From: Zizania palustris
Lineage: Eukaryota > Streptophyta > Magnoliopsida > Poales > Poaceae
Length of the DNA stretch: 64,000 bases
NCBI GenBank assembly: GCA_019279435.1
Contig: JAAALK010000286.1
Location: 46,707,457-46,771,456, forward strand
Direction: 5' to 3'
The stretch's first letter is position 1, and the number at the start of each line of letters is the position of its first letter. Positions 11,101 through 21,780 of this stretch are shown here, in pieces. The translations under genes and the position numbers were made by a program. The notes below the pieces were generated by a model. It was not told the origin of the DNA and did no database searches. It was given only the letters and a program-made list of their open reading frames with translations.

Positions 11101-11409
11101 GGAGATCTTTAGTGACAGGTCATACCATGACCCGTCACTAATGGGGGTGCCCCTTATTTAGAGATAGGTCCAATTATGACCTGTCACTAATAATACAGCA
11201 TTACTAACGTGTGTAAAACTATTCATCACTAAAAGTGTATTACAGTTTCTGTGGTAGTGTATCCACGCAAGCCATCACGATGTTGCCACATAACACGACC
11301 CATCACTAATAAGGCAGCATTACTGACGCGTGTGAAACAACCGATCACTAAAAGTGTATTACTGACGTGCGTCTTTTGCCCGTCACTAAAGACCATTTTT
11401 ATGGTAGTG
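8196..11409. mobile_element. Non-autonomous CACTA (En/Spm-type) DNA transposon
   Basis: The left end is CACTACCACAAAAATGGT; the right end is its near-perfect inverted complement (accatttttatggtagtg, ending 11409). Both ends are flanked by the 3-bp duplication ACC (8193-8195 and 11410-11412). Subterminal regions (8210-8640, 9370-9530, 11040-11400) are packed with direct and inverted copies of short motifs such as tagtgacgggt and cccgtcacta, as expected of CACTA subterminal repeats. I see no transposase frame in its 3.2 kb, so it is probably non-autonomous. The interior carries a second set of subterminal-like sequences and a gene-like fragment. Confidence 0.85.
10316..10680 (-). pseudogene. 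B3-like domain fragment captured inside the CACTA element
   Basis: On the minus strand, segments read like the C-terminal half of a plant B3 DNA-binding domain. One piece has FCEVNNIRAGDTLKI; an adjacent frame has CLHKGWHEFSRRGGLTQGDY, which resembles the B3 'GW..F.....L..GD.....' signature. The pieces are in different frames and lack a full domain, so this is a fragment, not a working gene. A further minus-strand open stretch (10116-10346) may be a downstream exon. Identification is by pattern only. Confidence 0.35.
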
Positions 11410-11907
11410 ACCTTCATCTCCGTCATTGCCTCTCTCCTCCGTTGCTAGAGGGCTAGGTCAGTGGGCGGAGGCAACAACTGGAGCGCCAAATCGGTCACAT
11501 CACTGTCTGTGGAGATCCGCAATTGTGCCTCCACAGTTGGTGGTGTCGTGTCGGCATCTCTAGTGGCCCTCTCTAAGGCAGAGGCAGCCTGTGGCAGAAG
11601 GAGCTCGGCTAGGGTTTGGCCAGTGGAGGTGTCTCCCTTCCATCCAATCGCACTGCCCTCCGTACCGAGCCACTAGATCCAATCCCCTCCTCTCTCTTGT
11701 GCTTCCGCCACTGCAAACTTGCGACGGTGACGGTGCGGTGAGAAAACCTATCACGTCGTGGGGGAAACTCGACAGCGTGGAGGCCACTGGAGCCAAACCC
11801 AGTTGCGTTGAGACGCCAGCGATGGCTTGCTGCAATTCTACGATGACCTGCACCAACTCTACAGATGGGGTGAACGTCATCATTATGATCGGATCCTCGG
11901 AACCTAG
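11410..11907. other. G+C-rich flank of the CACTA insertion, probable LTR-element interior
   Basis: Resembles 13270-13660 (shared ggcggaggcaac..., gctcggctagggtttggccag). It ends at a tRNA primer-binding-site-like motif, as 13270-13660 also does. This is most likely the 5' interior of a minus-strand LTR element. No coding frame can be assigned. Confidence 0.35.
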
Positions 11908-11919
11908 GCTCTAATACCA
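11908..11919 (-). other. Primer-binding-site-like motif (initiator Met tRNA), minus-strand LTR remnant
   Basis: gctctaatacca is one base from the complement of the copia-type primer site TGGTATCAGAGC. It is followed after 3 bp by TGATAGGAG..., a plausible LTR start at 11923. Confidence 0.45.
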
Positions 11920-11922
11920 AAT

Positions 11923-12401
11923 TGATAGGAGCGGGAGAGGAATTAATTAATTTCTTCTGTTTCATTTATTCCATGATCCTTACGAGGTATTTATAATCAT
12001 AATATAATATAATCTATTATCTTTATCTCTATCTTTAAAACATAAATAATCCTAACTAATCTTATCTTAATTAATTAAATCTAATCTACTAATTATCAAT
12101 CTAATCAGCACATAACGCGTAGAGCCATACAAAAAATATCTATTTTGTGCTTGATTGTCGTGCCAACAGGTACTACGGCTGGTAATTCTTTGAGACAAGA
12201 CACACATGAAACATTTGCTAACGGGTAAGAAACCAATCACTCTATCAACTTCTTTCAGTGAATTATTGCCATGCAATTCAGCAAAACAAGACCCAGTTTG
12301 GTAGGCCAGGATTGAAGTCCATTCCACCTGAATTTTGATCTGCTGAACTAAGCTTGAGGGTTTGTTTCTCCACACTAATGCAGAGATGCCATAATAGATG
12401 A
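11923..12401 (-). other. LTR-like A+T-rich sequence and unidentified fragment
   Basis: 11923 to about 12100 is A+T-rich with LTR character (TATA-like tatttataatc). 12100-12400 has a minus-strand open stretch with ordinary amino-acid composition (including VEWTSILAYQTGSCFAEL) that I do not recognise; it may be a captured exon. Confidence 0.3.
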
Positions 12402-12528
12402 TGTTAGAAATATCACTTGTATTAATCTGAGGACAGGAGGTCCGAATATATGCATGTACATGAAACGGAAATATACAAACAACCGCTTGAAGGAATACAA
12501 TAATAGAAAAGCTAATATACATCTAACA
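12402..12528 (-). mobile_element. Short 3' LTR of a truncated Ty1/copia element
   Basis: 127 bp bounded by tgttag...ctaaca inverted ends. It directly abuts a polypurine tract on the minus strand (gagtttgagggggatg, plus positions 12529-12544), placing it as the 3' LTR of the minus-strand element whose coding end lies at 12541-12795. Confidence 0.6.
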
Positions 12529-12540
12529 TCCCCCTCAAAC

Positions 12541-12795
12541 TCATGGTGGATCAACAACACTGAGTTTAGAGAGGTAAAACTGATGATGGGCGTGAGTCTG
12601 AGCCTTTGTGAAGAAATAGGTCAACTGGAGCTCAGAAGGTACATACTGAAGAGCGACAACACCATTCTGAACCTGTGACCATGTAAAATGAGCATCAACA
12701 CCAATATTCTTAGTAAGCTCATGTTTTGCCAGATCACGAGCAATACTGATAGCCCTATTAACGCTAAAATCTGTTGATAAAGCACCAACGAACAT
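12541..12795 (-). pseudogene. Ty1/copia RNase H C-terminal fragment
   Basis: About 85 codons reading as the C-terminus of a copia polyprotein: ...HELTKNIGVDAHFTWSQVQN, then ALQYVPSELQL and FFTKAQT. This is the conserved end of the RNase H module before the stop. Only this end is present; sequence to the right does not continue the polyprotein, so the element is truncated. Confidence 0.7.
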
Positions 12796-12799
12796 TGAC

Positions 12800-13657
12800 G
12801 TCGGTTCGGCAATCCAAAAGCACGCTAACGCTTAGGGGTGGCCTGCTAAACATCTCGTGACGCTAACACCGCGTTTCGACGACCCTTGACCATGACAAAG
12901 GAAATAAATGGAGTCGTCAGGCAATCAAACAATACCAAAGTAATATTATTTAACTAATTGAATTGTAGGGGAAGTGATCAAACCGGCCAAACTAGGGCTG
13001 GTTGGACCGAAGTGAATCCGACGGTCAGACCGGCCAAGGCGGGCTAGTCAGACCGACAATAGACCGTCGGTCGGACCGGCAATGCGAAGGTATCACCGAA
13101 GGGGGCCCTCGGCTTGTGCGGCAGAGGATGGCCAAAGGGGGCTTCGGTACTTGGTCGGCCGGACTAGCCTCGGGCCACCATTCAGACCGAAGTGTGCTAG
13201 CGGAGAACTCCAGCACTCCAACATCGCAGGGTGCCGAATCTCCGATGTCGGCTTCAGCTGCTTTAACTCCAATATCACGGGGTGCGTCTCAAAGGCGAAG
13301 GCGGAGGCAACCTACAGCAGAGGGAGATCGGCTAGGGCTTGGCCAGTAGCGGTGTATCCCTTTCCTCCTCCCCCTTGTAGATCCATGGGAACCGCTTCTG
13401 CTACAAGGGCAGGCTACGCCTCAAGCCCTCCTACGAGCTGCTTCGCGTCAACTTCCACCTCGAGGACCTTCTCCTATAGCACGGTGACCCTCTCCTCCAA
13501 GGATTGGATTGGTTGTAGCTTCTTCTCAATGGCGTCCAGGCACTTCAAGATGGCCGATTGCTGATGGAGAAGTGCCTTCAAAATTTCTTCAAATCTCGTC
13601 CCTGACCTGACCTGGTGGTGGACGGTGAACTCATGGCAGCGGAAATAGAACCCGAGA
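12800..13657. other. LTR-element interior remnant, G+C-rich
   Basis: Contains repeated gaccggcc/ggtcggaccg motifs (about 12980-13080) and a block related to 11460-11640. It ends at a primer-binding-site motif. Open frames here do not resemble gag or pol, so it is probably a non-autonomous minus-strand element. Confidence 0.4.
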
Positions 13658-13669
13658 GCTCTGATACCA
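13658..13669 (-). other. Primer-binding site (initiator Met tRNA) of a minus-strand LTR element
   Basis: gctctgatacca is the exact complement of TGGTATCAGAGC. The A+T-rich sequence to the right (13670 to about 14000), with a tttatatagg TATA-like motif, would be its 5' LTR. I cannot place the LTR boundaries. Confidence 0.5.
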
Positions 13670-14708
13670 AGTTTTCACGGGTCGGGATTCATGGTCGGGG
13701 AGGATAGCAAAACATTGTGATTGAATTGATAACTAAAGAATTGATCGAGGTCCTGACTCTCGTCGACGCGACGGAGCCACGCTCCACGTCGCACCACCGA
13801 GGCAAGGATACAATAGAGAGGCTAAACTTTTACTAAACACTCAATGATTTCTCCTAATGCATCAACCCTGTTTATATAGGCATAGGACTGCCTTAATCTA
13901 CTAGGACTCATTTAATCTAACAACTCAATCCTAACAGAAATATCCTAACTAAACTCTTTAACCAACTAATCATATATATGCATATATGATTATATATATT
14001 GTGTGTTGGTCCTGGACACGATTGTTGTCGACCGGCAACTAGACAATGACTAATCTACAATTAGTTGCACTTAGTCATGACTAATCGATTAATCAGTGCC
14101 CCTACGACTAGTGTTGACTAGATGATCTGAAATCATTATAACTAATCAATCATATAATATACAGCATGATCACAAAGTTAGCCATTGTTTAATGATAATT
14201 ATGCAACTTTCCTGGTGAAGAGCACCAGGAAAGTCACAAGGTACCAACAGAACAAAAATGCAAATCCACAAGATTATAACGCTCAGCAACAAAGAAATGC
14301 TTGAATTTTGTACAGCACTACAGCCTAATAGCACAAGCATCACAACAACTGCATCTGCCACCGTAAAGCAACAATTCATCCATGAAAAAGAATATATATA
14401 TTCTATTTATGTGTACGCTGTGCTATTTTCTCTATAGCTACATATCTCGGTGTCTCAGATCATTTAACTTCTTTTGGTTAATACAATATCTACAGAACTA
14501 AGCAAGCAAAAAATTGATGTACATATGTAGTACTCATAAGCAGCCATAGGAGCAGCAGAGTATTGTAGCATCTGCGCTAATGCATTGGTTTCTAGATTTC
14601 GGGAACCAGAAAAAATGACTGAAGGAATTGAAGAATCTAGTAATCATCAATGTAATCAGAGGAATGTGCAACCCTTCAAGGGTCATGTTGAGGAATATCA
14701 GCGAGAGA

Positions 14709-17700
14709 TCAGTCTGCTGCTAGTGCTTGGAGCTCACGCAGATGGTCTGGTATAAGTGTCCCCAGGTGAGGGTTCTGTGGGTTCTCTGAATATGCAACAT
14801 GATATGCTGCAACACAAGCCTGCGGCCATGCAATTATCATTCGGCACTGCACCATTGCAACAAGCAAACAAGAGGATTAGAAAAGAGGAAGTCTAAACAG
14901 AAAGAAACATCTACATCTCCAGAGATGTTTGATCTCTGCGCTTTTAAATGTGTAATAATAGTATATCTCTTTTATGGTAATATAACTATATGTTTTTTTC
15001 AAGTAAATGGGTAAAAGAAAAACCTAAAACTAAGAAGGTTGGAAAGGTAGGCCCGTGACATTTCACCAAGACAGCCTTAAAACAAATCCAGTTTTTATAG
15101 GATGTTGCTGATGACTAGTTTATATTCTCTGATACCAACTAGCTTGTGAGCCTTACCGATGTTATCATTGAAAACTTCAAATGGCACACATCATTGTTTA
15201 GGCAGTTGAAGTAAACAAATCTATGCTGCCTCTTGATAACAAAGGCCAAACCAATTCAGTCACATTTCAGTAATGCAAAATTATAATAGTACTTGCAGAC
15301 AAAAGTTTGAAATCATATTCAATCAGGTTCTTAATCCAGAATTGCAGACGAGAACCAACAGAACAGAGAGAGGATGAGTGGAATACCATGTAATAACCGG
15401 CGAGGAATGCATAAATAGCTACTGGCAGACCTAGCTCCTTATGATTTTTATCCATGGCTAGTGCCCATGAGCTAGCAACTAGTGAGGCCAAAGCACCTCC
15501 CGTGACAGCTGAGAGGAAGCAGAACGAACCAGTGAGGTCTGAATCAACAAGCTTTGATATACCACGGAGAACAAAAAGAGACCACACATCCCGCGAAGCC
15601 ACACAGAATGCCTTGCCCCGCACTCCGACATGCACAAAACCCCACCGGTTGACTCGTCCCATCAGTTTATCTGATATAGCCAAGCAGCAGCCCTGACAGA
15701 ACTCGTCATTGCCCTCAGTCACAGCATTGATTGCTCGAGCCAAGCTCCTCACTGCTGCAATCACAGGGACAGCCACCGCCCCCATGCATATATCTCCAAA
15801 GGACGGCCCCGTTATTGTGCCACAGAATGCTTCAACAGCACCACCTGGCATACGGACTCCATAAACAAGCCGTGCGTATGCCAGTTTTGTCACAGCTACA
15901 TAGACAAAGTAGCGCAGTACCTGCATGGTCCATGCCATACTCACCAAAAGTGCAGCCACATAAGCCATCTTGAAGTCCATGAAGTACCCTTCTGCAGCAG
16001 CAATGCAGCTGATGGCAACTGTCCAGAAAGACATATAACCAAATGCAGCAAGAATGACAAAGACAACAAGGCAAGAAGCAGTAGGAGGCAAATGTGCAGC
16101 ACGGAGAGAGGTTGCAAGCACCGCAGTGGCATGCTGAAGACGTGGACCAGTCGCCCAACAACTATATAGTGCCATTGCAATGGCAACTACAACTATGAGC
16201 ACTCCAATACCAAGTGCAGCACCATTACCAACAAGAAGTATGACTACATCGCAGGCCAGTGCAAGAACAGGTGCTGCCCAGAGTGAGGTCTTGATGGCTT
16301 TCGGAGGGTTAATGACTGCAAGGATAACCCAAAAGCAACCGGCAATTATGGATATTATAACAGATGAGGCAAGAGGAATGAAGTTGGCAAAGGGTTTGTA
16401 GGTAGGATTCTGGTGGGATGAAGCTTGGACTCCAAGGAAGATTGTGAGGGCAATGAAAGCAAGGAGGTGTAAGATGAACACCACCTTTGTGACGCGGGAT
16501 GTGAAACCACTGCAGCAACCACGACTATCAGGGACAGCAATATTGCCAGATGCAGGGGAGTAAATTTGCTCGTTTATTTCAACTGCAACCTGAGGAAGTA
16601 ATGTTTGGAATGTTAGCAAAGTGATGTAGTTCAAATCACAGAAATAACTTTGTCCGCGCAAAGAGAAAAGAAATTAGTTGAAATCAACAGCAAACTGATT
16701 CTATTTTGATAAACACTTTTATAAGTAAGTGAACTCACATTTGGATTATCAATAATTAGTTTTTCAACTGAAAATATATATGAAGTTTGTCATGGTAATG
16801 TAAATTGTAATGACCCCAATAGATTTACTGAAACTTATACAGTATGTCATAGGCTCATTCTATTGTCCAGGGATAACAATAATGCAATGCAACATATTTG
16901 ATTTCATGCATGGAAAAAATGACTGCTGCAGGTCAGAATTAGTCTTATCCGTTTGGCCAACAAAAGTAAATTCAGTAATGTAGCTAATGGACAAAATTGC
17001 CATCAGATTGCCCTTCTTTGAAAAGTAAAACGAGTTGACATTCATGATTCATTGTTCTGAAATCTTATAGGCAAAAAACAAAAGAGGAATCAATGTATTC
17101 TTAGTCTAACAAGTACATCCAGCTATCTACAAATATAAGCAAAAATGAGTTAACTCATCCCCAAATGAGCAGGATAACATAAGAAATGGAACCTACATGT
17201 GGGCAATCAAAGTATTCTGCATCATAATATCATATCATGGAAGAACTGCAACCACACAAGTGTTCCATCACAAAGTTGCGAAATTGCTCACTGTTTATGT
17301 GCTTGTATGTCAAAACAAAAAAAAAAACACTGTTTGACCGGATGGGTACATCCCATTGTTTGCAATTCCAAACTTCCCAGGCAAACCAAGTATCACCAAA
17401 GTACCTGACTGGTCAACCCGTCTCATCATGGGTCATGCTGGAATTTCTCAAACATACCAGTAGGCCACCGAATCAGCAAAACTCGAACCACTTCATTTTG
17501 TGTCCATTTCAATTTGAATACTAGCACGAGCGTGCCCACTTGCAACAACTACAGCAACAATCCTAGGCCTAAAGTAGCTCCAATTCACCACCTGTTTTCC
17601 CCCAATCTGTGTATCTGTGACTAAGCAGTAAGCAACCATGATTCATGAACACTAAAAAGCATCAAAAACACCCAATTACAATACATGCGCATACCGCGTG

Positions 17701-18032
17701 AAGAATTATCGTAGCAAATCGCTCAAAACCAGAACTAACAGCACCCCCACTTGACCACGGGAATAAATTCGGGGCACCAAATCGGCGAACTCCATCCTAC
17801 CGCGCGTCTGGCGAGGACGGAGCAACCAACAACGAGCAAGGACGCAACCGGCTACACACCCGAGGAGAGAGAACACCCAAGCAAGGAGTTCCGAGAGGGA
17901 AGGGCAGGATGGGGGAGGGAAACAGAAGCCACCGGTCACCTGGTGCGGGCTCGCCGCCGGCGTGGGCACCGCGCCGGCAATGCTGCCGCCGGCCTGCGTA
18001 ATCTCGCCAAGGCTGCCGCCCTGCCTCGCCAT
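14709..18032 (-). CDS. Choline-transporter-like (CTL/SLC44, PNS1-like) membrane protein
   Basis: Three exons on the minus strand. Exon 1 is 18032-17940 (31 codons, MARQGGSLGEI...ASPHQ), with donor gtgacc at 17939. Exon 2 is 16589-15387 (401 codons). Exon 3 is 14846-14709 (45 codons plus TGA). Introns are 1,350 and 540 bp; all joins are in phase 0. The 477-residue product has about ten hydrophobic spans, e.g. VVFILHLLAFIALTIFLGVQ and VVVAIAMALYSCWATGP. It matches the layout of plant 'plasma-membrane choline transporter family' proteins, including the conserved C-terminal AWPQACVAAYHVAY stretch encoded by exon 3. Such proteins are predicted transporters of choline or similar cations at the plasma membrane or endomembranes; substrate is inferred from the family only. 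The start is the first ATG of the open frame. The exon-2 donor is inferred (GTATTC, non-consensus at +4/+5); reading through it gives an unrelated tail. No lesion is visible. Confidence 0.85.
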
Positions 18033-18475
18033 CTCCTCGGCTCCTCCTCCTTTTCCTCTCCCTAATCCGCGACTTGCTTTGGTCTCATCTGCTTTGGGAG
18101 TTGGGACTCTCGCTTTCCCCGTCGCGGCAGCCGGAGCTTTTTCGCTCGCTCCGCTCTGCGCCACTGCTCTGCTTGACGTCTCGGGAGAGAGAGCGAAAGA
18201 GGTGGGGGGTGTTCGTGGTGTTGTGGGGTTACCGTCCTGTGAGTGTGAGAAGTGAGAACTGCGCGTGCGACGTGCGGTGGCTTCCTTCGAAATTGTTGCT
18301 CTTGGCTTTTGTTGTGGTGGTGGGCAGGTGAGCGTCGCCTAAGATGACGTGCGGTGAATGTAACGGCGACGGGGGCCAAGGGGACATGTGGTTTGGTTTG
18401 ATGGGGGTGGTGGAGACTGCAGAGGCCGTTACACCGTTTACACGTCAGCGTGCTCGGTTTACGGTGTTTTATTTT
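18033..18475 (-). promoter_or_regulatory. 5' flank/5' UTR of the choline-transporter-like gene
   Basis: G+C-rich, CpG-rich sequence with ga/ct runs (gagagagagcgaaagagg near 18185-18200) directly upstream of the start codon, typical of grass 5' regions. I see no clear TATA box. A MULE-type MITE lies just beyond, at 18476. Confidence 0.4.
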
Positions 18476-18621
18476 GGGTTAATTTTTTCTGTGCCATTAC
18501 GATTTTTACGGTTTGTCAAAATGCCATCGTTGTGTCACTGTCAGATGGGGGCCGCCACAGTCACTGACAGTGACATGTAGGCAATTTCTGAAAATTATAA
18601 TAGCACGTGAGTAATTTTCCC
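18476..18621 (+). mobile_element. Mutator-type MITE, family M, copy 2
   Basis: 146 bp, gggttaattttttc to gagtaattttccc, flanked by the perfect 9-bp duplication ttttatttt (18467-18475 and 18622-18630). It lies about 440 bp upstream of the choline-transporter-like start codon. Confidence 0.85.
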
Positions 18622-18779
18622 TTTTATTTTAGTGGAGCACACATGACTTTTTCACCTAGTGGTGGGCTTCGGGGCAGCTGATTGTCCCTTACCCCCTTAC
18701 TAGTTGTCACGGTGTACTTTTATTTTTTAATTTCAATTTGAAATAAACAGTGCAGATTATTTATATATATACTTAAACA

Positions 18780-18960
18780 AACCAGCTATTTAGACTAATT
18801 AGTTAAATATTCAGGTTCCACTAATTTATTGAATTGTTATAATATACACTCTAAATTATAATAAGATGGCAGAATAAATTATCCTATTTGTTTTATCTCA
18901 TGAAAAAAGATAGATTATTTAAATTCTAAATCCGAAACAAAGAGTCTTAGACTAATCAAC
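18780..18960 (+). repeat. Dispersed repeat R3, copy 1
   Basis: Shares blocks with 32110-32270 in the same orientation: ttccactaatttattgaatt, taaattataataag, and the cagaataaattatc stretch. Degenerate, A+T-rich, possibly an old MITE. Confidence 0.4.
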
Positions 18961-19129
18961 TACAACTACTTAGGATATGCGGCCGAAACAAATATGTACT
19001 TAGACTTTAGATTTTATAAAAAAAAGTCTAGCTTTAAGCCTACTCGTTCATAAATTAGGAAATATTATCTCTTCAATTACTCTTACGATCGATTTATAAT
19101 ATTATTTTCTTATAATAAGTACTTTGTTT

Positions 19130-20110
19130 TTGTTTTAATTACTAATTGTTGGGGAAAATACTTCATTCTCAGGGCTTTAGAGATTAACAATCAAAGATGA
19201 CTTATCAGCATCAAAGCTTGCATTCATCTCCGGAGGTGATAAAGTTTCTAAGCCGAAGGATGCTTCGGCTTCATGATTCGAAGACATCCTCCGAATGCTC
19301 CGAAGTTAATGTGGAAAACAGCAAGACTGATAAGATGTATGCCTTATCTATCTTCTTCGGATAGATTTTACTATTTTAACACTATTCAGGGTACCGAATA
19401 GTACCGAATAGTTTCTACTATATCGGTTGTAATTGAGGGGTAAATAGATCTTTTCTTTAGATTTTTTGTTTATAAATACTCTCCTTCTTACCCTGTAATA
19501 GGCATCGAATACTTAGTTATTCAATACACAATTTCGGACTACTTGAGTTATTATCCTATTCGGAGGCTCGAGACAGTTCTTAACACAAACTTTCTGTTTG
19601 TTAGTTGTTAATCTTCGAGAACCTGTTAGCGTAATCTTTTACGCCAACACTAATCTTTTGAATTATATTAGAATTGAGTTTTTTAAAGAAGGGAGTACTT
19701 TTTAGCTTTTACCCCAAGAGCACAATATTTCCTTGTTTGCTGATGCTCGCATAATCACTTCCCAGTGCATTGACGAGTTTGATATTTTTAAGGAAATCAA
19801 ACATAATGAAACGATAAAAATGAGAAAATCGGTTATTTGTCAGTCTCAACATTGCGTTACGTAAAATTAGCACTCTTAAGAATCACTTCATAAAAATGTC
19901 ACTCTCAACATTGCTTCTTTGTTTTTATTACTAATTTATTAATTTTATATTAGAATTATTTTTTTAAAGAAGGGGGTACTTTTAGTTTTTACCCCAAGAG
20001 CACAATATTTCCTTGTTTGCTGGTGCTTGCATAATCTACTTCCAACACTTGTGTCGCTGACGAGTTTCATATTTTTAAGGAAATCAAGCATAATGAAACG
20101 ATAGAAAAAG
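19130..20110 (+). repeat. Direct duplication of about 0.2 kb; left copy split by a solo LTR
   Basis: 19655-19825 and 19945-20110 are near-identical, e.g. accccaagagcacaatattt, ttccttgtttgctg, atttttaaggaaatcaa and cataatgaaacgata. The left copy resumes upstream of the LTR at about 19130-19146 (tttttgttttaattactaat), so the LTR inserted into one copy. Confidence 0.6.
19147..19649 (+). mobile_element. Solo LTR
   Basis: 503 bp, TGTTGGGG...CGCCAACA with short inverted ends, flanked by the 5-bp duplication ctaat (19142-19146 and 19650-19654). A TATA box (tataaatact, 19471) precedes the likely transcript start. No primer site or coding region adjoins it, so it is the product of LTR-LTR recombination. 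Its ends and its ccgaagg/ttcgaag-rich 5' part recall the LTR at 36154, but I cannot prove the same family. Orientation is set by the TATA box. Confidence 0.8.
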
Positions 20111-20119
20111 ATCAACCGT

Positions 20120-21780
20120 GTCACGGAGAATCCTTTGCTCCCCCAATGATTAGCTCGCTTTTTCTTTACACTTGTATCTTCTTTACACGGTAGTGCTGTG
20201 TATAGGATGAGGAGCCCAGCCGGCATTTCTGCACGACACTCCACGGCAGGAGAAATGAATGGAAGGGGAAAAAGAAAGAAAAGGCAAGGGATCTACGATT
20301 CAGCTCTAATTTCTTTCCTACGAAGCTCGGAGTCAACCAAATATTTTGAAACGAGTTTGTTAAATTTTTCCGAGGAGCCCAACCAAACCAGTCGTACGTT
20401 TTGTACGTAGCAAAATGCGATGAGTGGGCCGATTGATCAACTTTGCCAGGCTTTGATTTGCCCGTAAGCTGCAATGATAATGAAACGCAACTAGCTCATG
20501 GGCCATGATCTGGGTAGGCCGTAAATTGCTTGAGGCCCCCGTGCAGTCGGTCTACCTGCAGAAGAATTATGTGCTATCCACATGCACACTGGACACAGGG
20601 ACAGTCACACAGAAGAAATTTAGAAAAGTGTAAGCAAAAGAACGCCGAAAATCCAACCAGCGAGTCCGCTCTCTCCCTGTCTTCACTCTCCATGGTCCAG
20701 ACCGAAAGAGCAGATTTCTCACAGGTGTTAAGAGAGTCCAGAGAAAACATGTGTATTTTTATTATGGTTTTCGCTATCTGAATCCTGCCGGCCATATGAC
20801 GCAGAAGACTTTGTGTGATATTACAGCGCAGTGGGGGGTGTGGTAGATCTGGTCAGAATGGGGGGAAATCCAACCAACCCAACGAGAACACACTCAATAA
20901 AGCTCCTCTGCTTTCTCTTGGATTTTTCTCAAGTCCATCACCCACAGCTGATTGCAACGGATCCTTTCCTGACATGACTCTGACAGGATAAACCCTCTCT
21001 TGTTGCCGACATGAACTGCACGCCGTGGAGCAGTAGGTTTTTTCTGATGATTTACACACCCACCTACCTACTTTGAGTTTCAGTGTGATGCTTGTCACTC
21101 GTGCTACTGACAAAGAGCATGTGAGCTTTAGCTCAGATCAGCACGCACTATGCAAGTGTGGGAGCAAGTGGGATTAAATCAAGCAGAGCAGCAGATTGAC
21201 ATTGGTTAGGTGACCTGAACTGATGCAAGTTTATCTTATTGAGTGTTTAGGTGAGTGATCAATGAGACTGGAAGCATCAGAGGGAATAGGTCCCGTCGCC
21301 TAAATTTGGCGGCTTCGATGAAAACCCCTGCACGGCGGCAGAAGCTCTTGTAGCATCTCCATGAGTGCGAATTGATTCCCTTTCAACGGCATTCAACCGG
21401 CTACTAGCAATATGATTCTGCAAGTACCAATATGATTTATATCAATTTGGCATGTTATGCTTAAGATCCATAAACATGATACTATACTAAACATGCAATA
21501 TTTCATATTTATCGTTGGAATCTCGGTGTTGATCGCCATTCATCACTGCATTTCGGCCCGGTCTGGTTTTTTATAGTTAAGCAAGAGATTGTAGCGGGGA
21601 TTCTAACAATTAGTCTGCAAGATGCAAGAAGTGCAGGGGATCAAGAAGTGATTCCAAACCAATGAATGAAATAGCCATTATTATTATTAGCACCAAATGA
21701 TCAAACGATCTGAATTCTGAAGTAAGAAAGATTAACACCATTAGGGCCAGAGATCAAGAAGCTGGTTGATCAGGTTCGTC
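20120..21780. other. Intergenic and 3' flank of the MCTP gene
   Basis: No supported gene. The right part (roughly 21300-21780) should contain the 3' UTR of the minus-strand MCTP gene. Short open frames around 20160-20800 have no recognisable motifs. Confidence 0.4.

Noticed and set aside
17706..18164. Longer N-terminus for the choline-transporter-like protein
   Set aside because: The open frame extends upstream of 18032 but only from a GTG. The first in-frame ATG gives the family-typical N-terminus, and the frame past 17940 is intron.
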